From the NCBI GenBank assembly GCA_003339415.1, contig PDHQ01000405.1:1-26409 (forward strand): a DNA stretch of 26,409 nt, in the 5' to 3' direction. Origin of the DNA: Ophiocordyceps camponoti-saundersi (nom. inval.). Taxonomy: Eukaryota; Ascomycota; Sordariomycetes; Hypocreales; Ophiocordycipitaceae. Positions 1 to 10,049 of the stretch are shown in pieces (position 1 is the stretch's first letter; the number at the start of each line of letters is the position of its first letter). The notes beneath the pieces are model-generated. The model did not search any database, was not told the DNA's origin, and worked only from the letters and a program-made list of their open reading frames with translations. Both the position numbers and the translations under genes were made by a program.

Positions 1-197
1 TTATAAATAAATAGAAGGGGTTAAAAAAACGTTAAAAATAGCTTTAAAATCTTTTAAAGCTTCCTATTCCTTATTAGAAGGGAATATTTTTTTATACTCT
101 TTATAATCTATTAATTTAAAAACCTATTCTAAGGCAGATTAGAATTCTAACGCTCTTTTAAGTATAAAAAACGTAGAATTCCACCTTATAGCGTTAT

Positions 198-249
198 CTA
201 TTTAATTAATTAGTAGTTAAATAAATAATTAATAAATAAAAAAACTTAC
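198..249 (-). other. Spliceosomal intron fossil 6 of the hAT gene
   Basis: A 52-nt minus-strand segment from GTAAGT to AAATAG with an AACTACTAATTAA branch site. The exon after it begins almost at once with the hAT RWNST motif, so the splice junction fits the protein alignment. Confidence 0.7.
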
Positions 250-387
250 CGATAATAACTTTTATTTTTTTAGATTATTTTATATTTCCCCTAGATTTTT
301 ACTACTATAAACCGTTTTGAAAAAGCTATTTAGGCTCTATATTATACTTAATAATAAGTAAAATACGTCGAAGTCGGTTAAAAAGCG

Positions 388-438
388 CTATAAAAATAAA
401 TAATTAGTAAAAAATTATAAAATAAATAATAAACTTAC
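388..438 (-). other. Spliceosomal intron fossil 5 of the hAT gene
   Basis: A 51-nt minus-strand segment from GTAAGT to TTATAG with a TTTACTAATTA branch site. It separates the exon with RYLIYIINLIA from the exon leading to RWNST. Confidence 0.7.
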
Positions 439-653
439 TATTATGCTTTTATAAAGTAGTATTTTTATCTAAAAGTTACTTTTCTAAGTTAGAATTATTT
501 AAAAAGGCCTTAAAAATATCCTAGGCTATTAAATTAATAATATATATTAGGTAGCGAATTTAGCCTATAAATTCTTTATAAAAAAGGTCGTTATAAGCTG
601 AGAAATAAGCCTTTAAAAAGGTCTTATTATTAGTAGCATTATCGCAAGTAATA

Positions 654-707
654 CTAAAATAATATTATTAGTAAATAAATAAATAAATAAAAGAATTATT
701 AATATAC
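654..707 (-). other. Spliceosomal intron fossil 4 of the hAT gene (donor probably mutated by RIP)
   Basis: A 54-nt minus-strand segment from GTATAT to TTTTAG with a TTTACTAATAAT branch site. GTATAT is what RIP would make of the common fungal donor GTATGT. The next exon opens with the ITCDNATNN catalytic motif, which supports the acceptor. Confidence 0.65.
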
Positions 708-810
708 CTATTAATAGACTTTAAAGTAATAGTAGGGTAAGCTTTAAGGTAGGAAAGAATTTTAGTATAAATATAATTTCTAGTATACTATTCTAAAAGC
801 TTTATAAAAG

Positions 811-858
811 CTAAAGATTATTAGTTTATATAAATAAATAGATAAGTAAATAACTTAC
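811..858 (-). other. Spliceosomal intron fossil 3 of the hAT gene
   Basis: A 48-nt minus-strand segment from GTAAGT to CTTTAG with an AAACTAATAAT branch-like site. It directly follows the YLGL..AYI..DFKLYYKLI coding stretch. Confidence 0.7.
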
Positions 859-1079
859 CTATAAGCTTATAATATAGCTTAAAGTCCGGGGAAATATAAG
901 CTATAATTAAGCCTAAATAGGTATCTTAAGTAGCTAAAGTCTAGATATCGAAAATAAGGCTATAAAAGCTACTTTTAGAAAAGTAACTTATAAAGTTATT
1001 ATTTAACTTTAAAAAGGCTTCGTTAAAGTAATCTTTTAAATATTCCTTTAACTTAGCGTAATAGATAGGCCGGTAGTCC

Positions 1080-1125
1080 CTAGAAAAAGTTAATTAAAAA
1101 TTTAAATAAAGGAAAAATAACTTAC
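1080..1125 (-). other. Spliceosomal intron fossil 2 of the hAT gene
   Basis: A 46-nt minus-strand segment running from GTAAGT to CTAG, with a TTTAATTAACT stretch before the acceptor. It lies just after the hAT 'F..LLTYYN' block and just before the exon containing DI*TS. Confidence 0.65.
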
Positions 1126-1300
1126 TAATTATAATAAGTAAGAAGCTTATTAAAAGGCTCCGAGTAAATTATAAAAAAAGAAATATTCGTAGTTAAAAGA
1201 AAATTAATAACTAAATTCTAAGCTAAATTAATATTAAAAGCTAAGTTTAACTTAGCCTATTTTTCGAAGAAATTTTGCGGATTTTTTTTAGTAGGTTATT

Positions 1301-1346
1301 CTAATATAAAATTAGTGAATTAATAATAAAAAGGCTATAAACTTAC
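1301..1346 (-). other. Spliceosomal intron fossil 1 of the hAT gene
   Basis: On the minus strand this 46-nt segment starts GTAAGT, has a TCACTAAT branch-like site and ends ATATTAG. Removing it joins two coding stretches of the transposase. Length and signals fit a normal ascomycete intron. Confidence 0.7.
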
Positions 1347-1832
1347 TTCTTTTTAAGTTTTTTTTAGAATTTTTATTATAAGTAATTATTTCGTACTTAT
1401 TCTTATAATACCGGGATAAATTCGAAGCTTAAAACTTATAAACTAGAAAAATAAACTCCGTCGAATAGCTATTTATATAAAAAAATTAATTAATAACGCT
1501 TTTTTATAATAAAAAAATAAGGAAAAATATAAGAAAAAAATACTAATATAGTGCAAATAGCTTTTAATTTTCGTTTTTTATTTTCCTTAATCGGAAGAAG
1601 CTATTAGGTAAATAAGCTATGCCGTAAAATATAAATCTTCGAATTCTTATCCGGGCCTAATTTAAATTCCTTCGTATTATATCGAGAAATAGCTATTTTT
1701 TCCTTTTCTTTTCCTTTTTTCGAAGGGCCCGAAAATTCCTAAGAAGGTCCCTAATCCGAAAACTTTATACTATTTAATTTAATAGCTATATCGCTATCGT
1801 AGCTATTAAAATTAGCCGAGGTTACTTAAAAA

Positions 1833-2535
1833 GGCTCTTCCTAAGAGGTAATCAAAGGCGTATAGTTAAAGTTAGATATTTTAAGAGAAATGTGGGGGAC
1901 TAGGCTAAAAGCGGTTAGGTTTATCGTATTTTTCGAGAAAAAAGCTTCTTAAAAATACCCTTTTTATCTTTATAGCTTATTTATAGAATATTATAGAGTA
2001 GATTAAAGTTATAATATATATAGGTTATTATATATAATTATAAAGTTAAAGAAAAAAACTTAAAATTTTAAAAATTTTTCTAAATATAAGGAAAATAGGT
2101 AAGGGTACTTAGTAATCGGCTTAGAAAAGCGCTTTACGCTACGTATCCGGTCGTAAACCTACTTTTTATAAATATACCTTCCTTATATTTTTAGAATATT
2201 TTTTAGTAGTAAAGTTTAAAGGTTTACTTAAAACCTCGTATTACTTATAAAAAGGGGTAGGTATAAAAAGCTCTTTTCCGTTAAGTTATATAAAAACGAG
2301 GAAAAAATAGTAAAAAAGTGGGGAAAAAAGATATAAGACTCCTAATAGCTTTAGCTATATTAAGTTTTTTTTTTATAATTTTAGCTATTTATTATCTATT
2401 TTAAATAAATTCTAAAAGGAAATAGAAATATATTTCTACTACTTACTAAAATAGGTACGTTACGCGCTACGTAGCTACCGCGGGGTAAAGTACTTTTTAT
2501 AACTTAGGGAATTTAAAAAAAATATAAAGGGTAAG
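1833..2535. repeat. Direct repeat copy A: hAT 5' coding end plus upstream region
   Basis: This stretch is repeated in the same orientation about 1.5 kb further on (3340-4030). Anchors shared by both copies are taggctaaaagcggttag (1901 and 3408), ggaaaataggtaagggtact (2090 and 3587) and ataggtacgttacgcgc (2451 and 3947); the offset is 1496-1507 bp. Differences are mostly C/T and G/A, as expected from independent RIP. Copy A includes the first codons of the hAT gene (ending at 1879) and the roughly 650 bp upstream of it, so it is probably the element's 5' terminal region. I could not pin down a terminal inverted repeat. Confidence 0.85.
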
Positions 2536-2994
2536 TAAAAAAAAAGAGTAAAAGTAATTTATAATATCTTAGTTAAAAAGCTTCCTAAATAGATTTTTAT
2601 TATATTATATTTCTTACTTATAGCGTATTTAAAAAATAAAGTAAGAATATTAATAATATATATATTATATTTTCTATAAAAATATATTTTTAAAACGCTA
2701 GCTTAAATAGGGAAAAACTTTAAAAAAAACTAGAATAAGCTATATTATAATAAAAATTAGTATTATTTTTTTTAAAAGTAATACTTACTTTTTAGTAAGT
2801 TATAAGTAAATAATTATTCTTTATATAATAAAAAGTATTTTTAAAACTAATAATTACTTTTAAATAAATTCTATAAAAAATATATATAAAAAGCTTATAA
2901 AATATAAAATATAAAAATTATTTTTAAAGTTTTTTTTTAAAAATACTAATAAGAAAATAAGAAAGTAACTATTATACTAATAAGTTATTTATAA
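2536..2994. other. AT-rich interval with no recognisable feature
   Basis: About 460 bp of A/T-dominated sequence between repeat copy A and the second hAT-like coding relic. No frame, RNA gene or repeat stands out. It may hold the rest of the second element's degraded coding sequence. Confidence 0.5.
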
Positions 2995-3388
2995 ATAATT
3001 TTATTAAACTATTCTATATATTATTTCTAATTTAGCTTTTCGTTATCTTAAGGTTCTTCGTTATAATAAGGCTCCCCGACTTTTTCCGCTAATTTTCTAG
3101 CTTTTTTATAAGCTTTTTTTTATACTTTTATAGTTTTTTTTTACCTTTTTTCTTTCCTTTTACTTATTTTCCTAAGAAAAGGAAACGATCGAATAGTATA
3201 TTATACTTTAATACGCGTAATTATTCTCTATAAATAATAAATAGCTAAAAATAATTAATATTTTTTAATTAAAATTTAGAAAGCTTTTTAGGTAGCTTAC
3301 GTTAAAAAATAAAAATAAGAGGAGGTATTTTAGGTAAAATAGACTCTCCCTAGGTAATAATTAAAGTTATAGAGTTTAAGTTAAATAT
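2995..3388 (-). pseudogene. Second hAT-like 5' coding relic
   Basis: On the minus strand an ATA (former ATG?) at 3386-3388 sits at the position equivalent to the hAT start in repeat copy A. The first ~20 residues of the two frames align loosely (pattern .FN....LI..*.E), so the two genes share an N-terminus. Downstream they diverge. This one continues into a lysine-rich stretch including KISKRKEKR and KKAYKKARKLAEKVGEPYY at about 3070-3180, then becomes unreadable near 2995. It looks like the start of a related but different hAT element, or a non-autonomous derivative. Internal TAA/TAG codons fit RIP of CAA/CAG/TGG. No catalytic motif is visible. Confidence 0.4.
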
Positions 3389-4030
3389 CTTAAGAGATTA
3401 AGGGTACTAGGCTAAAAGCGGTTAGCGCTATCTAATTCTTTAGGAAAAAAGCTTCCTAAAAATACCTTTTTTATTTTTATTATATAAAAATTAAAAGTAA
3501 TAAAGTAAATTAAAGTTTAAATTATCTTATAGAACTCTTAAGTTATTAAAGAAAAAAGGAGACTTTAAAAATTTTTCTTAGTATAGGGAAAATAGGTAAG
3601 GGTACTTAGTAATTAGCTTAGAAAAGCGCCTTATACCGCGTATCTAGTTATAGATTTACTTTTCGTAAATATACTTTCCTTATATTCTTAGAATATTTTT
3701 TAGTAGTAAAGTTTAAAAGTCTACTTAAAACCTTATATTGCTTATAAAGAGGGGTAGGTATAAAGAGCTCTTTTATATTAACTTAAAGAAAAAACTAGAA
3801 AAAAGTAGTAAAAAGATAGGGAAAAAAATATAAGATTTTTTATAGCCTTAGCTATATTAGGTTTTTTTTTATAATTTTAGCTATTTTATATCTATTTTAA
3901 ATAAATTCTTAAAGGAAATAAAAATATATTTTTACTACTTACTAAAATAGGTACGTTACGCGCGGCGTAGCTACTACGGGGTAAAGTACTTTTTATAACT
4001 TAGGGAATTTAAAAAAAGGTATAGGGTAAG
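3340..4030. repeat. Direct repeat copy B of the hAT 5' region
   Basis: The partner of 1833-2535. The match starts around the N-terminal codons of the second hAT-like relic and continues about 640 bp upstream of its start, ending in ttagggaatttaaaaaaa near 4020. Because the match covers mostly non-coding upstream DNA, two related transposons appear to share their 5' subterminal region. Confidence 0.85.
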
Positions 4031-5150
4031 ATAAAATATAATTAAAAAATAGAAAAAACTTTATTATAGCTTAAAAAACTTACTTATATTTTTATTAAGG
4101 TTTATTTCTAAGTTAATATAGTATTATTTAAATTTAAAGAGTAATTATATAAAGTAGCTACTTATTCCCTTAGTTTAATATATTTTATAAAGAAGAAATA
4201 AATAGAAATAAAAATAATAAAAAAAGGTAAAAAAGTTCGCTTTTTTTAAGCTATAAGCTATATTTTTTTATAATTATAAGGCTACTATTAGCTTTAATTT
4301 TAAATCTTTTATTTAAATAAAAAAAGTATTTTAAAGTTAATAATATAAATAAATATAAATTAATAGTTATAGTTTTAAGTAAAAAATCTTATAAGAAAGC
4401 TTAAAAATATATTACTTAAAAAGATTTAATTTTTATTTTTAACCTTATTATTAAAGGAGTTATTTTTATAAAAAATAAAAACTTTATCTATATCTTAGTT
4501 TACTATATTAAAAAATAACTTAGTAAGGAAAAAAGGGTAAAAAATAGAAAATAATTTATAACTAAGGCTATAATAACCTTACTAACCTAAAAAAAAGATA
4601 TTATATAAAGAAAACCCTTTTCTTCTTTATTAATTTTTGAAAATATTTTTTTCTTTTTAATTAAGCTTTTAAAATAAATATTAGTGTTTTTAGTACTTAG
4701 TATAGGGTAGCAAATAAAATAATTTTTATCTTTTTTAATAATTTATTTAAAAATAAAAAAAATTAAAGCTTTATAAAATATATAAGTCTAAGTAAAATAA
4801 GCCTTAAAAGCTTTTAGAATAATATTTATCTTTACTTATAATAAATTCTTAAAATAAATATATTTTTTTTATTAATATTTTTATAATAATTATAAGAAAA
4901 TAAGTAAAATTATAAAAAAAGAACTTTTTAGCTATTATAATACTTATCTATTTCTTTAAATTATCTTTTACTATTATATAATTTATTAAAGCTTTTTTTC
5001 TTATTAATATTTTTAAAAATTATTTTTAAAAAAAAATTATCTTTAACTTTTTACTATAAAGTGAGTAAAATAGCTAAAATTATAAAAAAATTACTATTTA
5101 GAAGCGCTTTTGATAAAGGTTTTTTTAAAATTATTAAAAAAATAATTAAC
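4031..5150. other. AT-rich interval with no recognisable feature
   Basis: About 1.1 kb composed mostly of A/T runs with scattered CTTA/TAAG words. I see no usable frame on either strand, no conserved motif, no tRNA-like structure and no long repeat. Composition matches heavily RIPed non-coding or unrecognisable transposon DNA. Confidence 0.5.
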
Positions 5151-5154
5151 GCTA

Positions 5155-5345
5155 GTAACTAATTTTTTAGTCTTTAGTCAGTTAGTAACTAACTAAAGAC
5201 TAAAAGTAACTGACTAAAATTAGTTACTATAAGGACTTTAGTTAGTTAGTAACTAATTTAGTCCCTAAAAATAAGGACTTTAGTTAGTTAGTCCGGACTA
5301 ACTAAAAAAAAGACTAAAAAGTTACTAATTAATTTTAAACCCTAG
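5155..5345. repeat. Palindrome and direct-repeat cluster built on AGTTAGT/ACTAACT words
   Basis: This 190-bp patch is dense in inverted and direct repeats of the words TTAGTTAG, AGTAACT and GGACTTTAG. The first hairpin has 16-bp arms around a single central base, from agtctttagtcagtta to taactaactaaagact (about 5170-5202). A 20-bp direct repeat occurs at 5231-5250 and 5273-5292. A perfect 22-bp palindrome centred on GTCCGGAC occupies 5284-5305. A CA (tcag) and a TG (ctga) survive here although both are nearly absent around it. It could be a terminal or subterminal inverted-repeat region of a DNA transposon, or a small palindromic element of its own. Confidence 0.75.
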
Positions 5346-5399
5346 TATTAAGTCTCCTTATAGTAAGGTTTATAGATAATATTAATATTTTTAATATTA

Positions 5400-6740
5400 A
5401 ACGCGATAAGGCTTAAGTATTATTCTAACTTAAGCGTATATAGCGAATTTATAAATAATAAGCCTTAAAATATAAAATAACTTTTTAGCTAGCTAAAAGC
5501 GAGTTAATATATTTTATAAAAGTAAAGATAGTAGATATAACTAAGCTATAGCTTAGAGCTATAATAATATAAATAATATAAGAGGCGCGACTTTTAGAGG
5601 TTTAGTTATATTATAAGCTATATTAGAAATCTTACTTTTTAAAACTTACCGCTAAGCTTAAGTACTAATACCTAGCCCTTACTAAAATTATAGCGTTAAC
5701 GTAAAGCTATACCTTATTAAAAGTAAGGGAAGTTTATATTAAAGCTATTAAATTACCTATTATATTTAATATAACTTAGTTCGCTCTATTTATATAGCTA
5801 GGGGGGATATTATATAGCTCTATTATAAAAGCCCTAGCTACGAAGTAGTTTAAATACCTCTAAGTTATTACTAAAGCTTATAAAGCTACCTTTATTTATT
5901 ATATTAAAGCTAAGGCTTTTATCTTACCTCTTAACTTTTATTTTACTTACTATATAATTTATATTTATTACCGCTTATAATATATTAAAATAGTAAACCT
6001 TATCTATATTATAGTAAAGAAAGCGGCTAGGTAAATATATTATAAATATAAAAGACGCCTCTACTAAAGGAGATACTAAGTATTATAAAACTTAAAGAAA
6101 TTCTATATAATATAAACTAGCCCCGAGCTAGCGGTAAGATATAAGCGATATAATTTTAATATTTAATTTTATAATAAATAGCTCCTTTACTAGCACTTTA
6201 AAAAAGAAAGGTTAAAAAAATATAGGTAATTATATAGCTACCTTATAAATAAGCTATTATAACTTAAAGCTAGCTCCGCTTTTTATATATATAAGGGATT
6301 TCCTAAGTTTATTAATATAGTATTTATATAGCTTAAAACCGGATATATTAGACTTAATTTATTTCTCTAAGCTTATAAGGTACTTAAGGTAATATCGAGG
6401 CGATACTCCTATAATAATAGCGATAAAATAATCCCTTATATTTTTATTAACTATACTTTTATTTATAAAAATAGGCTTTTTCTTAATATTAACTAGCGTT
6501 TAATATAAGATTAGCGAGACCTTACTAAGGCGCTTAATAACTTATAATTTATAGCATAACTTATATATTAGTTTCTTTTACTAAGGAGGCTTTATTAATT
6601 TAACCTTATATTATTACTTTATAAGGAGAAAAAAAATAGGGATATTAACTTTAGCGCGGATATATAATAGTTATTATATAATAATATACTTATATCTTTT
6701 ACTTTATTAACCGCTTACTTAGCTTTAAGTCTTAACTACC
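5400..6740 (+). mobile_element. Tad1-like LINE ORF2 C-terminal relic
   Basis: The plus strand holds the degraded C-terminal end of a non-LTR retrotransposon polyprotein. The clearest block is about 6291-6620: GFPKFINIVFI, then LKTGYIRLN (about 6333-6360, the family's 'QLRTGHIRLN'), then a segment with paired Tyr codons standing for Cys (RRYSYNNSDK) and PYIFINY (former PHIFMNC). That is the CxC...H....C zinc-binding tail seen after RNase H in Tad-clade LINEs. A KALNN..FIA*LI..FLL.RRL helix closes the protein, as in the family. Upstream, 5500-6250 should correspond to the end of RT and RNase H but I could read no catalytic residues. The 5' portion of the element (endonuclease, RT core) is missing. 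Stops follow RIP expectations. Confidence 0.65.
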
Positions 6741-6769
6741 TTAATTATATATAAAGAACTAATTTAACC

Positions 6770-7975
6770 GCGCGAAGCGCGGGAATATTTATAACTATTA
6801 CGGCTATAGCCGCGGCTATAGCTATATTTATATCCTCGCCTATATTTATAACTTAAAATAAAAGTTACTAGCTTTTACTATTTTTTACTAAATATAATAT
6901 AATTATTAGCTAGCGTTATAAAATTTTTATTATTAGAATACTTATTAATAAGATTATTTTAAATAAGATTAAAAATCTTTTTATAAAGAGGTAGCTTAAT
7001 AGCGTTATAAGCGCTTATAGTATTTTTAATAATAGCGGGAGCTTCTTTTATAATAAAAGTAAGAGTAATATTAAGTATAATAAACTTATTAGCTTTTAAC
7101 TCTAAATTAAACTTAATAAATATTAAAGTAGAAAAAGTTTTAATTATAAGCGGAGGAGTAATAAAAATAAGAGGGCGGTTATAAAATAAAGGAGTCTTTT
7201 ATAAAGCTACCTTATTCTTAGCCGCGTAGCGGATATAATATAATTTATTTATTACTTAGTTATAAAAGTAAATTAATTATATATAAAGAATACGCTACTT
7301 TTAAGTTTATATTATAATAGCTGCGATAAGTTAGTTAACGCTAGTTAGACTTTTAGTTACTTTAATAATAGGATTTTCGCTAAAAGTAAGAGGTAATAAG
7401 CTTTAAAGCGGTACGCGGCTAGCGGCCGCCTAAATAACTTAATTAGCGCGGGAGCTATTATAACGCATAATAGCGTAAGTCTCCTTAATACGCTAAATAG
7501 TATTTTTCTATTACTTTTATTAATATAAGACTTACTTTAAACTTATTATAATTTTAATTTTAACTTACTAATTAAGAGTTATAATTAAAGCTTAGCTTAT
7601 AAGCTACTTTAACTATAACGCGAATAGCTTTTATTATAGCGGGATTAGTAATTAGCTTATACTTAATATAATTATTCGTATACTTTATATAAGATATATT
7701 AAGCTAGTTTACTTTAACTATTAGCAAGTTTAAGCGCGTACTAAGGCTAAATATTTATTACGCTATATTTAGTAAAAATCTCTAAAGCTTATAAGTATAC
7801 TAATATAATTAGCGTAAAATATATTATAAGGGTAATCTTTTTTAATAAGTATTTTACTTTTAATATAAGTTAGCTATAAATAATATATATATTTATAGGA
7901 ATTACTTATATAATTAATTTTATTAAAATTACTAATTTAATAATAGCTTACTTACGCTAGTAAAAGTAACCCCCC
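6770..7975. other. Unassigned interval with low-stop degraded frames on both strands
   Basis: About 1.2 kb following the LINE tail. It is slightly less AT-rich than its surroundings, with CG-containing words such as accgcgcgaagcgcggg (6768-6784) and tagcggccgcc (7420-7430). After allowing for RIP of CAA/CAG/TGG, one plus frame and one minus frame each have few stops over several hundred bases; the minus frame includes LYKKIFNLI and a Tyr/Arg/Ser-rich stretch near 6780-6850. I recognise no family. It may be LINE 3' sequence or part of another element. Confidence 0.3.
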
Positions 7976-8400
7976 CTCTCTTATATACTCTTAGGCCTTA
8001 AGTTATTAATTTATAAGAATAACTTCTTAATTAAGAAGGCTTCCTAAATAAGAAGGCTTTATAAAAAAGTATATATTTAAATATATACCGTATATATAAG
8101 GGGTATATAGCTATATATTAAGGGGTTAAGAGGTATATATTAAGGCCTTAAAAAGGTATATACTAGCTTATACGGGTAATATATACCGCTACTCTCCTTA
8201 TCTTTCCTTATCTTATCCTTTTTTCCTTATCTTTCCTTATATTATATAATATTACTATAGCTAACGGCTACTTCCTTTATATATATCGCGTATCTTACCT
8301 AGCCTTAAGCCGGCCGCGGTCTTACTACGCTATGGGGGGTTTTACCTCTTATAAAAGGGTTTTTCCTACCCGATATATTATCGAGGTTCTAGCAGCTTCT
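7976..8400. other. Possible LTR-like or promoter-like stretch
   Basis: This segment differs from its neighbours: a C-run (accccccctctc at about 7969), repeated gtatata/tatatac words (8070-8190), alternating CTTATC/TTTCC pyrimidine runs (8195-8240) and a GC-richer tail ending cgaggttctagcagctt. Such content is common in fungal LTRs, and it lies just beyond the end of a minus-strand region holding a Gypsy-type gag relic. I found no second copy elsewhere in the window and no clear TG..CA ends, which RIP would obscure anyway. Confidence 0.25.
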
Positions 8401-10049
8401 ATATCTATTAGCGTAATAATATAATAATAATAATATTTTTTCTAATATTTTTTCTTATATTTTAAGAAATTAATATATTATTAATATATATACTTATATA
8501 ATAGCTAAAAAGATTATAAAGTTAAATATTAATAAAATTAAATAATTTAGTAAGCTTTATTTTAAAACTAAAGAAAAAAAAGCTAATTAAATATATTAAA
8601 CTTTATATAAAAAGCTATAGAATATTTAAAATTAAAGTTAAGATAAAGATAATAAAATATTTTAATAATATTAATTTTTAAAAACTATTTTACCTCTTTA
8701 TAGCTAAATACTATATTTTCTAAAAAAAGAGTAAGTAAAATTTAACTCTTTAAGTAAATATTTATTTATTAGTAATAAATATAAAAGCGCTAAGCTATTA
8801 AATATAGCTTTAGCGTAAAAAGAATAAAAGTAATATATAAATTAGTATTTAGCTTAATAAAATTAGTTTTAAGTAAGTAATTAATAGTTTTCTTTTCTAA
8901 AAATAAATATTTTATAAGCGTTTTATAAAAATAACTTATTAAGTTTAAAAGCTTTTAAAATTTAAAAGTAATATTATAGCTAAGTTAAGAGTTAGTAAAA
9001 ATATAAGCTTTCTTCTTATTAAAGAATTTTTTAAAGTATATAAAGGCTAGAGGAATTACGCTAGATATATAAATAATATATTTAAATTCTTCTCCTTAAA
9101 AAAATAAGATTTCTTATTATATATATATATAATTAGCTAAGCTTAGCTTTATAATTATATTTAAGCTATTATTACTTTTTAGTTTTATAAAAATTATAAA
9201 TATTAATAAGGTTAATTTTTTTATTATATATAGTAAAAGTTTTATTATATTTAATAAATAAGTTATTTTCTTAAAATATTTTTATTTACGATATTAGTTT
9301 TTTTATTTTTTTAAATTAAAGTTTAAGCTAGTTTTTTTTTCTTTATAAGCTATATAAAATCTTTCTTCTTTTATAAATATTAAAAAATTTAATATTTATA
9401 CTTATCTTATTAAAAAAGATAGTTTTAATATTTAGCGTTTACTTAAATAGCTAAATTTAAATTTTTAGTAAAAAGGGGCTTTTTTAATAATAAGATTAAA
9501 AGCAAGTACTTAATAAAAGTAAGTAAATTATCTAGCTAAGCTAGTTTTTAAGCTATATAGTTAAATAATAACTTTTTTTCAGCTATTTAAAATAAGCTAA
9601 TAAAAAGATCTTAAATTTATTTATAACTTACTAAACTTCTTAAAGAAAATATTATTTATTAATTATTAAAGTAATAATTAGATACTTATAAATTAAGCTA
9701 GCTTAATAATTTTAAAAATTAATAAAAGGAATAAAATAGATAAAGATAAGCTTAGCGCTTAAGCGCTTTATTACTTATTTTATAAAATAATAACTAATTA
9801 AAAAATAAGTATTTACTTTAATATTATATAAAGTAAAAATATAAAAAATAATATTATTAACTTAAACTTAACTATTAATAGTAAATAACTTTTTTATTTT
9901 TTAATATATATATAATATTTTTAAGATTATTAAAAAGCTTTATAATAATTTTACTTTTTTTCTAAATTAAAGTTATTTAATCGAATAAAGTTAAATAAAA
10001 GCGTTTAAACTTTATAAACTCTTTTTATTTTTTATTAGTTAAGGTAATT
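8400..10049. other. Very AT-rich interval, no domain readable
   Basis: About 1.65 kb of extremely AT-rich sequence. It lies downstream of the minus-strand gag relic, where protease and polymerase would be expected, but I could not read any RT, RNase H or integrase motif. The length is too short for a whole Gypsy pol, so the element may be deleted or non-autonomous. Isolated surviving CA dinucleotides occur at 9492 and 9580. Confidence 0.35.

Larger units (their letters stand above)
1..1879 (-). mobile_element. hAT-family transposase relic, RIPed, truncated by the left window edge
   Basis: This is the degraded gene of a cut-and-paste hAT DNA transposase. Read on the minus strand, the frame begins at an ATA (probably ATG before RIP) at 1877-1879 and opens with a Ser/Lys-rich N-terminus containing KKGKEKEK near 1700. 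Landmarks follow in hAT order. A helical stretch with SEPFNKLLTYYN (about 1130-1170) matches the family's 'PF..VE...FR.LL.Y.N' segment. DI*TS at 935-949 was DIWTS, followed by the YLGL..AYI motif. ITCDNATNN at 626-652 carries the second catalytic Asp (641-643). RYLIYIINLIA*DI (about 515-556) corresponds to RCLAH..NL..QDI. RWNST lies at about 172-186. The C-terminal dimerisation domain would lie beyond base 1. Six short introns interrupt the frame. Internal TAA/TAG codons are mostly explained by CAA/CAG/TGG changed by RIP, so the gene is dead. The hAT assignment is firm; the subfamily is unknown. Confidence 0.87.

Noticed and set aside
6768..6784. Rho-independent-style terminator or ribosomal hairpin at accgcgcgaagcgcggg
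   Set aside because: The stem (ccgcgc/gcgcgg) is real but short, lies in degraded LINE-adjacent DNA, and bacterial terminators do not apply here.
8060..8200. CRISPR-like or tandem repeat array of gtatata words
   Set aside because: The words recur irregularly with no fixed unit or spacer length, and the genome is fungal. They look like AT-rich low-complexity DNA.
7976..8400. Confident solo LTR call
   Set aside because: No second copy, no target-site duplication and no definable ends within the window, so it was kept only as a weak possibility.
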